34,631 bases of DNA, taken from positions 1 to 34,631 of the forward strand of contig JAGPWA010000131.1 in NCBI GenBank assembly GCA_018066715.1. The letters are read 5' to 3'. Position numbers and translations under genes: made by a program. How positions within the stretch are numbered: the stretch's first letter is position 1; each line of letters starts with the position of its first letter. This stretch comes from Porticoccus sp. Its GTDB lineage: Bacteria > Pseudomonadota > Gammaproteobacteria > Pseudomonadales > Porticoccaceae. Positions 28,392 to 34,631 of this stretch are shown piece by piece. The notes under the pieces are model-generated. The model did not search any database, had not been told where the DNA came from, and saw only the letters and a program-made list of their open reading frames with translations.

Positions 28392-28652
28392 CTACAAACT
28401 TGCTGCGATTAACACATCAAGCTGCCCGGACAGATCCAAACGATGTAAATCATCACTGCCCCCTACATGGGTTTCACCGACCCAAATTTGCGGCACCGTA
28501 TGGCGACCACTTAGCGTTATCAGCTTACGTCGCATTGCCGGGTCTGAATCAACAGTAACCTCGCTGTATTTCACACCTTTTTTAGTCAACAGTTTTTTTG
28601 CTGCCACGCAGTAACCGCAAGAACGCGTTGTGTATACCGTCACCTTAGCCAT
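28392..28652 (-). CDS. grxC: Glutaredoxin 3
   Basis: Small dithiol glutaredoxin of 86 residues that uses glutathione to reduce disulfides. The active site is SCGYC rather than the CPYC of E. coli Grx3. The cis-proline motif HTVPQIWVGETHVGGSDDL, which binds glutathione, is complete. It starts one base after the stop of the upstream rhodanese-fold gene (TGATATG), so the two are translated together, and secB follows. Confidence 0.95.
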   Translation of the reverse strand: MAKVTVYTTRSCGYCVAAKKLLTKKGVKYSEVTVDSDPAMRRKLITLSGRHTVPQIWVGETHVGGSDDLHRLDLSGQLDVLIAASL

Positions 28653-28653
28653 A

Positions 28654-29079
28654 TCAGTCTTTTACAACGGGTAACTTCTGGTTCTGCCACTCCATCATAC
28701 CGCCAGTCAATCGCTGTACATTGAACTCTTTCTGTTGGAGGCGGCGCCCAATAGCACCCGTATGCTGCCCCGCTTTGTCGGCAATAATGATGGCTTTTTC
28801 GCGATGAGCCTCCAGCTCAACCAACCGATCTTGTAATTTGGTGTGAGGTATATTAAATGCACCTGCAATATGACCCGCTTTAAAGTCCTTTGCCTCACGA
28901 ATATCCAGCAGCACAGCCTCATCAGTATTAAGCATACGAGTGGCCACGTGGGACGAAATTGGTTTACCGCTTTTGATGCGCTCATTAATAGCAAACAGGT
29001 AGACAATTACCATCAGAACGCTGACGAGCATCCACTGTTCACTGACAAAAACAAAAAATTCCACGATCCACGGCCTCAT
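28654..29079 (-). CDS. Membrane-anchored rhodanese-fold protein (YibN-like), cysteine-free
   Basis: A protein of 141 residues with one N-terminal transmembrane helix (WMLVSVLMVIVYLFAI) and a rhodanese-like domain (about 45-140). Domain features are LLDIREAKDFKAGHIAGAFNIPHTKL and the C-terminal LTGGMMEWQNQKLPVVK. The catalytic loop reads IIIADKAGQHTGAIG, with aspartate where sulfurtransferases carry cysteine, and the whole protein has no cysteine. It therefore cannot be a classical sulfurtransferase. Its place before grxC and secB matches yibN of E. coli, whose role I do not know with certainty. Confidence 0.88.
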   Translation of the reverse strand: MRPWIVEFFVFVSEQWMLVSVLMVIVYLFAINERIKSGKPISSHVATRMLNTDEAVLLDIREAKDFKAGHIAGAFNIPHTKLQDRLVELEAHREKAIIIADKAGQHTGAIGRRLQQKEFNVQRLTGGMMEWQNQKLPVVKD

Positions 29080-29249
29080 TTATCAATTGATGAGCCCACT
29101 TAGTTAATAACCCCTAGGTCGATAACCTGTTGTGAGCCTGTTGCGAAAGCGGCCAAAGTATACACACCACACCCTCCGATAGGAAACCACCAATGGCACT
29201 GAAACGGCTTTGCCGGTAAGATTCTCGGCGTATTCTCACGACTATTCAC

Positions 29250-30839
29250 ATGACGATAGAGGCTGACCAGATCAACGCGATGAGTGAACCAAAAAAACCG
29301 CTACTCCTGCTTGTGCTGGATGGTTACGGACATAGTGACAATACTGAGCATAACGCTATTTATACCGCCAATACCCCAACGTTGGATGGTCTATGGAAAA
29401 CCCGCCCTCGAACCCTCATTAGCACCTCGGGGTTGCCAGTAGGCCTACCCGAAGGCCAAATGGGTAATAGTGAAGTGGGGCATATAACACTGGGGGCAGG
29501 CCGGGTGATCTACCAGAGCTTCACCCGAATAAACAAAGCCGTGAGTGATGGCGATTTTTTCACCAACCCCACCTACACCCATGCCATCGACAAGGCCGTA
29601 GAAGCGAACAAGGCCGTGCATATTCTTGGTCTACTATCCTCTGGCGGCGTCCACAGCCACGAAGACCATATTAACGCCATGGTAAACATGGCCGCTCAGC
29701 GCGGCGCCACAAAGGTGTACGTACATGCCTTTTTGGATGGACGAGACACCCCACCTCGAAGTGCTGAAGACTCCCTAAGAAACACCTCAACAATACTGTC
29801 GGAACTAGGCGTTGGCAGAATCGCAAGTATCTGTGGTCGCTTCTACGCCATGGATAGAGATCAACGCTGGGATCGAGTGACTGCCGCCTACAATATGCTA
29901 ACCCTTGGAGAGACTGTGCATCGGTCTGCCGACCCCATTGCAGGGTTACACGCTGGCTATGACCGGGATGAGAATGACGAATTTGTCCTACCCACGCTTA
30001 TTTGTGGAGAGGGTGAGCACCCCGCCACCATCCAAGATGGAGATACTGTTCTCTACATGAACTTCCGGCCCGACCGAGCAAGACAGCTCACCCGCGCCTT
30101 CGTAGATAACGATTTCTCTGGCTTTGACCGTACAGCCCGACCCTCACTGGCAGACTTTGTCATGACCACAGAGTATGCAGCTGACATTCATACCAGCTGT
30201 GCTTTCCCTCCGGAAAACCTCAGTAACTCATTCGGTGAATACCTGAGCAAGCTAGGCAAGACCCAGTTACGAATTGCTGAAACTGAAAAATATGCTCACG
30301 TCACATTCTTTTTCAGCGGCGGCCAAGAAGCCCTTTTCAAAGGAGAGGATCGAATACTCATCCCATCCCCTAAAGTCGCCACCTATGACCTTCAACCAGA
30401 GATGAGCGCCTACGAACTGACCGACAAACTCATTGCGGCCATTGAAAGCCAACAGTACGACGCCATTATTTGCAATTATGCTAACTGCGACCAAGTTGGG
30501 CACAGTGGTATTTTTGATGCCGCCGTCAAGGCAGTTGAAGTTGTCGATGCCTGTGTCACCAAGGTGCTCACTGCTCTCGATAAAGCCGACGGCGAATGTC
30601 TCATCACTGCAGACCACGGCAACGTAGAACAGATGTTTGATGAAGGCTCGGGCCAAGCTCACACCCAGCACACCACCTTACCCGTGCCACTCATTTACGC
30701 AGGCCATAAGAACCTAACACTCACCAATGGTGGATCTTTGGCTGATGTGGCCCCCAGTATGTTGATGTTAATGGGTTTACCACAACCGCCTGAAATGACG
30801 GGCCATTCTCTGATCACCATCAACAGCCCAACTGATTAG
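29250..30839 (+). CDS. gpmI: 2,3-bisphosphoglycerate-independent phosphoglycerate mutase
   Basis: Interconverts 3- and 2-phosphoglycerate in glycolysis using two Mn2+ ions. At 529 residues it is full length. The alkaline-phosphatase fold shows LVLDGYGHS, the phosphorylated serine in [10 protein letters not shown] (Ser74), the inserted phosphotransferase domain ([25 protein letters not shown]) and C-terminal metal ligands in [12 protein letters not shown] and [11 protein letters not shown]. Two starts are possible: ATG 29250 and ATG 29280 ([15 protein letters not shown]). The second fits relatives better, but neither has a clear ribosome-binding site. The 170-base gap upstream, shared with divergent yibN, shows no convincing promoter. 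Confidence 0.96.
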   Translation: MTIEADQINAMSEPKKPLLLLVLDGYGHSDNTEHNAIYTANTPTLDGLWKTRPRTLISTSGLPVGLPEGQMGNSEVGHITLGAGRVIYQSFTRINKAVSDGDFFTNPTYTHAIDKAVEANKAVHILGLLSSGGVHSHEDHINAMVNMAAQRGATKVYVHAFLDGRDTPPRSAEDSLRNTSTILSELGVGRIASICGRFYAMDRDQRWDRVTAAYNMLTLGETVHRSADPIAGLHAGYDRDENDEFVLPTLICGEGEHPATIQDGDTVLYMNFRPDRARQLTRAFVDNDFSGFDRTARPSLADFVMTTEYAADIHTSCAFPPENLSNSFGEYLSKLGKTQLRIAETEKYAHVTFFFSGGQEALFKGEDRILIPSPKVATYDLQPEMSAYELTDKLIAAIESQQYDAIICNYANCDQVGHSGIFDAAVKAVEVVDACVTKVLTALDKADGECLITADHGNVEQMFDEGSGQAHTQHTTLPVPLIYAGHKNLTLTNGGSLADVAPSMLMLMGLPQPPEMTGHSLITINSPTD

Positions 30840-30854
30840 ATACGATTGACAACA

Positions 30855-31997
30855 ATGTCTAAAACCCAGCTAGTCATTTCAGCAATACTGACTCTTTTGC
30901 TGGCATCACCCTCCCTGGCTGGGGAAAAAGAAGATCGTATCAAGCTAAAAACGATCAGTCAGGACATTGCCAAACTACAACAATCCATCAAAGGCAGTAG
31001 TAAACAACAGGATTCACTCAATAAGGCATTAAGAAAAGCAGAACTAGCCTCCGCAGGAATCAACCTAAAGATCAACTCGCTGGAAACAAAACTCAAGTCA
31101 CTGAATGCTGAACTCACCCAATTGCACCTCGAACAAACGACTCTTGAGGCATCTCGCAAGAGCCAGCAGGCCATGATTTCAAAACAGATTACCGCGGCCT
31201 ACCACCTCGGCAGTGAAGAACCTATCAAGCTGCTACTCAATCAAGAAAACCCTGACAGAATAAGCCGAACATTAAAATATTATGATTACTTCCTGCAGGC
31301 TCGAGGGAAAAAACTTAGCCACTATCGTGAAACCCTAACCTCACTCAATAAAGTTGAGGCCTCGATCTCAGACCACCAGCTAGCCCTATCCACAAACCGA
31401 GATGCCCTCAAACAAGAACACCAACAACTCACCGAACGACAACAGGCGCGTCGTGAAGTATTAGCCCAATTAAACAAGCAGCTCAGTGGGTCCAAGCAAA
31501 CACTCAACAAACTTAGCACGGAGCGCAGCAGGCTAGAAAGCGTACTAAAATCGCTTCAAAAAAGTATCGCCAAGTTATCTCTACCTAGCACAGAACAACC
31601 CTTTGCTGGCCAAAGGGGCCGGCTAGCATGGCCTGTTTCCGGTCGGCTCAGCAAGCATTTTGGGGCTAGCCGTAATGCCAGTATCACCTGGGATGGCTGG
31701 CTACTCAGGGCTAAAGAAGGTTCGGCCGTCAATACAATTCATCACGGCAGGGTGATATTTTCAAATTACCTACGTGGCCATGGGCTATTGATGATTATTG
31801 ATCACGGTGATGGCTATATGAGCCTGTATGCCCACAATCAGGTGCTACTCAAAGAAACCGGAGAGTGGGTACTGACAGGTGAAACCATCGCTAAAGTTGG
31901 CAATTCGGGTGGCCGAGAGGAGCACGCTCTATATTTTGAAATCCGCCATAATGGAAAACCCGCCAACCCCAAACGCTGGCTGAAGAAAAAAGGCTAA
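30855..31997 (+). CDS. envC: EnvC-like murein hydrolase activator (degenerate LytM/M23)
   Basis: Periplasmic coiled-coil protein that, in E. coli, is recruited by FtsEX and activates amidases AmiA and AmiB at division. The ORF track starts at TTG 30846. ATG 30855 gives a clean signal peptide (VISAILTLLLASPSLAG) and 380 residues. Two long coiled coils (about 25-110 and 155-250) precede a LytM domain (about 265-380). The metal site is degenerate: ITWDGWLLRA replaces the HxxxD motif and ALYFEIRHNG replaces HLHFE, as in EnvC. It starts 15 bases after gpmI, so co-expression with it and ctpA is likely. Confidence 0.9.
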   Translation: MSKTQLVISAILTLLLASPSLAGEKEDRIKLKTISQDIAKLQQSIKGSSKQQDSLNKALRKAELASAGINLKINSLETKLKSLNAELTQLHLEQTTLEASRKSQQAMISKQITAAYHLGSEEPIKLLLNQENPDRISRTLKYYDYFLQARGKKLSHYRETLTSLNKVEASISDHQLALSTNRDALKQEHQQLTERQQARREVLAQLNKQLSGSKQTLNKLSTERSRLESVLKSLQKSIAKLSLPSTEQPFAGQRGRLAWPVSGRLSKHFGASRNASITWDGWLLRAKEGSAVNTIHHGRVIFSNYLRGHGLLMIIDHGDGYMSLYAHNQVLLKETGEWVLTGETIAKVGNSGGREEHALYFEIRHNGKPANPKRWLKKKG

Positions 31998-32089
31998 CCG
32001 GCGAGGGAATAAAAACACCTCCGAATGAGGCACCTTTCCCTACAGCAGAGTCAAACGTACACTACTGGAACACGCACTAGGAAAAACCC

Positions 32090-33361
32090 ATGAAGCCATT
32101 CTTAAGATCACTGTTTGTGACATTGGTTGTTCTCTCATCAAACGCCAACACATTGGCTGAAGATATCACCGAGGGTGCACGCCTCCCACTCGAAGAATTA
32201 CGCCATTTCACTCAAGTGTTTGACCAAGTACGTCAAGCCTACGTGGAAGATGTGGATGATAAGGCCTTGCTTGAAATGTCAATTATAGGGCTACTCAGTA
32301 GCCTAGACCCACACTCTGCCTATCTTGATAAGGACGCCTACGGCGACTTGCAGGAACACACCAGCGGTGAGTTTGGTGGACTCGGCATTGAAGTGGCTAT
32401 GGAAGGCGGGTTTATTAAGGTCATCTCTCCCATTGACGACACACCGGCTAAACGGGCGGGGATACAATCGGGAGACCTAATTATCAAACTGGGCGACCAA
32501 CTGGTTCAAGGTATGAGTCTCAACGAGGCTATTGATATTATGCGTGGACCCAAGGGCTCCACACTAACGCTAACCGTGGCCAGAGAAAATGTTGACGGCC
32601 CCCTTGAGATTGATATCGTCCGCGACATCATCAAGGTTCACAGTGTTCGCAGCAAATTTCTTGAACCCGGCTTTGGCTATGTACGGATAGCACAGTTTCA
32701 AGAACATACTGGTCGAGAATTCCGTGAGGCACTCAACGATCTACTAAAGAAAGATAGTGACCTAAAAGGAGTGGTACTCGATCTGCGCAATAATCCAGGG
32801 GGTCTATTACATGCCTCGATAGACGTCACCGATGCCGTGCTTGATGGAGGCATGGTCGTCTACACAGAGGGCCGCCTACCCAGTTCAAACAACTCATTTC
32901 ACGCGACACCAGGAGATGTACTTAAAGGTCTTCCCATTGTCGTACTGATTAATGAAGGGTCTGCTTCCGCTGCAGAAATTGTGGCGGGTGCCATGCAAGA
33001 TCACAGCAGAGCGCTCTTACTCGGCACAGACAGTTTTGGTAAAGGATCTGTTCAAACAGTTATACCACTCGGTGATGGTCGAGGTATCAAGCTCACCACC
33101 GCTCGTTATTTCACACCCAACAAACGATCAATTCAGGCTGAGGGCATCAAACCCGACATCGTTGTAGAGCCCGCTGAGATCAAACTACTGAAATCCCATA
33201 AGCAGATCAAGGAAGCAAACCTGTCGGGTCATTTGAGCAATAATACAAACAGTAAAGTACACACTGAAAACAGTGCTACGCTGGAAGACAACCAGCTTTA
33301 TGAGGCACTTAATCTGCTGAAAGGCTTTGACATACTCAGCAAGCAAAACCAAAAACTATGA
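32090..33361 (+). CDS. ctpA: Carboxy-terminal processing protease CtpA (S41)
   Basis: Periplasmic serine protease with a PDZ domain. Relatives in Pseudomonas degrade peptidoglycan cross-link hydrolases. At 423 residues it has a signal peptide (LFVTLVVLSSNANTLAE), a PDZ domain (about 95-170; GLGIEVAMEGGFIKV) and the S41 catalytic domain. The latter has VVLDLRNNPGG, INEGSASAAEIVAGAMQD with nucleophile Ser293 and GTDSFGKGSVQT with general base Lys318. The two are 25 residues apart, as in Prc. It lies 92 bases after envC. Both act on the cell wall, which suggests a shared role in controlling hydrolases. Confidence 0.95.
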   Translation: MKPFLRSLFVTLVVLSSNANTLAEDITEGARLPLEELRHFTQVFDQVRQAYVEDVDDKALLEMSIIGLLSSLDPHSAYLDKDAYGDLQEHTSGEFGGLGIEVAMEGGFIKVISPIDDTPAKRAGIQSGDLIIKLGDQLVQGMSLNEAIDIMRGPKGSTLTLTVARENVDGPLEIDIVRDIIKVHSVRSKFLEPGFGYVRIAQFQEHTGREFREALNDLLKKDSDLKGVVLDLRNNPGGLLHASIDVTDAVLDGGMVVYTEGRLPSSNNSFHATPGDVLKGLPIVVLINEGSASAAEIVAGAMQDHSRALLLGTDSFGKGSVQTVIPLGDGRGIKLTTARYFTPNKRSIQAEGIKPDIVVEPAEIKLLKSHKQIKEANLSGHLSNNTNSKVHTENSATLEDNQLYEALNLLKGFDILSKQNQKL

Positions 33362-33516
33362 TCTACGTCACAACGGAAGAGAGAACCCGTTGACTTTTCC
33401 GTAAATATTGTGCTGAATAAACAACAGGCGTTGAGGATAAGACGTACTGGAAGGTGCTTTGATCAGACCCTTCTAGGCTAATAAAAAAACAACTTATACT
33501 TGAGGCAAGAAGTGAA

Positions 33517-33750
33517 ATGAGTCTACTGAGACAAGAAGAAAATAGTGAGCGTAACCCTCCCATTAGGAGCGACCGCTATTTTAAATTACACAACTTCTGG
33601 TTTTTTGCCACCCGTGAAGGTGCTGCAGTTGGCCCGTTTGATTCTAAAGAAGGTGCAGTTAACGCTGTAGTAGATTTTATCGAGTTCGCTAAGAAGGCGG
33701 ATCCCGAAACATTGGAATTTTTTGTACCTGACATAAAGTACGCAGTTTAA
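33517..33750 (+). CDS. Small conserved protein, DUF6316-like
   Basis: A 77-residue soluble protein without signal peptide or cysteines. The central segment RSDRYFKLHNFWFFATREGAAVGPFDSKEGAVNAVVDFIEF is a two-strand and helix unit that I recognise from small Pseudomonas and marine gammaproteobacterial proteins, annotated (from memory) as DUF6316. The final 20 residues are acidic and aromatic. No function is known to me. An AGAAGTG stretch precedes the ATG. The 155-base gap before it holds a TATACT hexamer (33495-33500) and a TTGACT (33390s) but no well-spaced promoter pair. It ends eight bases from convergent hisF. Confidence 0.75.
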   Translation: MSLLRQEENSERNPPIRSDRYFKLHNFWFFATREGAAVGPFDSKEGAVNAVVDFIEFAKKADPETLEFFVPDIKYAV

Positions 33751-33758
33751 CCCCAAGC

Positions 33759-34529
33759 TTACCGTACCTCTACGCCACACTCCGCCATATAGGCCTTGGC
33801 TTCGGGTATGGTGTATTCACCGAAGTGAAAAATACTCGCTGCCAACACGGCATCAGCTTTACCTTCAACCACACCATCGACCAAATCCTGCAAGTTTCCA
33901 ACGCCGCCTGACGCAATAACAGGAACATCAACAGCATCACTAATAGCCCGTGTTAGCGGAAGATTAAAACCACTCTTGGTGCCATCGCGGTCCATACTGG
34001 TCAATAGAATTTCACCCGCACCATACTCCGCCATTTTAATAGCCCAGCCCACGGCATCAATACCGGTAGGGTTTCGACCTCCATGGGTGAAAATTTCCCA
34101 ATGCAAAGGCTCACCATCGACGCTGACCTGCTTCGCATCAATGGCCACCACAATACATTGGGAGCCAAATCGCTCCGCAGCAGCACGAACAAATTCAGGA
34201 TTTTTCACCGCTGCTGAATTGATACCCACCTTATCGGCACCCGCATTAAGTAATGCTCGTATATCGTCTAAAGTGCGCACACCACCCCCAACTGTCAGGG
34301 GAATAAATACTTCACTGGCCATTCGCTCCACGATATGAATCATGGTGTCCCGATCTTCATGGCTGGCGGTAATATCAAGAAAGGTAATTTCGTCAGCACC
34401 CTGCTCATCGTAACGCTTGGCCACCTCCACTGGGTCGCCTGCATCACGAATGTCCAGAAACTGCACACCTTTCACCACGCGCCCCTTGTCTACATCAAGG
34501 CAGGGAATAATTCGTTTGGCGAGCGTCAT
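33759..34529 (-). CDS. hisF: Imidazole glycerol phosphate synthase cyclase subunit
   Basis: TIM-barrel subunit that joins PRFAR and ammonia delivered by HisH to form imidazole glycerol phosphate and AICAR. At 256 residues it is full length. The catalytic aspartates are in [13 protein letters not shown] (Asp12) and VVAIDAKQ (Asp131). The barrel phosphate-binding loops GGGVRTLDD and [11 protein letters not shown] are intact. An AAGG site lies before the ATG. hisA, hisH and hisB are not next to it on the upstream side visible here. Instead it starts eight bases after a ribA/ribBA-like stop. Confidence 0.97.
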   Translation of the reverse strand: MTLAKRIIPCLDVDKGRVVKGVQFLDIRDAGDPVEVAKRYDEQGADEITFLDITASHEDRDTMIHIVERMASEVFIPLTVGGGVRTLDDIRALLNAGADKVGINSAAVKNPEFVRAAAERFGSQCIVVAIDAKQVSVDGEPLHWEIFTHGGRNPTGIDAVGWAIKMAEYGAGEILLTSMDRDGTKSGFNLPLTRAISDAVDVPVIASGGVGNLQDLVDGVVEGKADAVLAASIFHFGEYTIPEAKAYMAECGVEVR

Positions 34530-34537
34530 AGGTAACC

Positions 34538-34631
34538 TTAACCTTTATCCTGATCATCAAATAGATGGCCCAATTTACCTGCCTTTGTCTCCAGGTAATT
34601 AACATTATGTGGGTTGCGGCCCGTTTGCAGG
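34538..34631 (-). CDS. C-terminal end of GTP cyclohydrolase II (RibA or RibBA), partial
   Basis: Too short for the ORF track, but the minus-strand frame running in from the window edge ends [20 protein letters not shown] followed by [10 protein letters not shown] and a TAA at 34538. The pattern G-x-NPHN-x-x-YL-x-TK-x-x-K-x-GHL is the characteristic C-terminus of GTP cyclohydrolase II, the first enzyme of riboflavin synthesis, alone (RibA) or fused to RibB. The upstream part is outside the window, so which form it is cannot be told. hisF follows after eight bases. Confidence 0.75.
   Translation of the reverse strand, partial: LQTGRNPHNVNYLETKAGKLGHLFDDQDKG

Overview
The window is an ordinary, gene-dense stretch of chromosome from a gammaproteobacterium. 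Its GC content looks intermediate (roughly 50 percent, by eye). Gene order matches two blocks that I recall from Pseudomonas. One is murA-hisGDC-algW/degS plus the lpt-rpoN-hpf-ptsN-rapZ-ptsO cluster. The other is typA-thiI-glnA-ntrBC-secB-grx-gpmI-envC-ctpA-hisF. Protein lengths, the CtpA-type protease, MgtE, the short-form HisG and the Pseudomonas-like NPr suggest a marine relative of Pseudomonadales/Cellvibrionales. That placement is inference. I see no mobile elements, tRNA or rRNA genes, CRISPR arrays or phage genes.

Layout. (1) 1-1.8 kb: the end of a YhcB/ZapG-type membrane protein, then a DegS/AlgW periplasmic protease. (2) 1.8-7.2 kb, minus strand: mlaC-ibaG-murA-hisG-hisD-hisC, covering lipid transport, cell-wall precursor synthesis and histidine biosynthesis. 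(3) 7.4-15.3 kb, plus strand: a Ca2+/Na+ exchanger, kdsD-kdsC-lptC-lptA-lptB (Kdo synthesis and LPS export), then rpoN-hpf-ptsN-rapZ-ptsO (sigma-54 and the nitrogen PTS). (4) 15.4-19 kb: mgtE-darP, pip (minus) and tag. (5) 19-22.4 kb, minus: typA and thiI. (6) 22.5-27.7 kb, plus: the nitrogen block glnA, a DUF4124 protein, ntrB and ntrC. (7) 27.8-29.1 kb, minus: a rhodanese-fold protein, glutaredoxin and secB. (8) 29.2-33.8 kb, plus: gpmI, envC, ctpA and a small DUF6316-like protein. (9) 33.8-34.6 kb, minus: hisF and the 3' end of a ribA/ribBA gene.

The most informative signal is regulatory. Three close matches to the sigma-54 (-24/-12) promoter lie in front of glnA, ntrB and rpoN itself. Two of them (glnA, ntrB) have NtrC-type palindromes about 95-120 bp upstream of the predicted start site. 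A strong intrinsic terminator separates glnA from the downstream genes. This suggests that glnA and ntrBC are separate NtrC/sigma-54 units rather than one glnALG operon, and that rpoN may regulate itself.

Other points of interest are: mlaC present without the usual adjacent mlaFED/mlaB genes; a membrane rhodanese-fold protein with no cysteine at all; an EnvC-like M23 protein that has lost its metal ligands; and a short-form HisG whose HisZ partner is not in the window. I found no convincing undescribed multi-gene system here.
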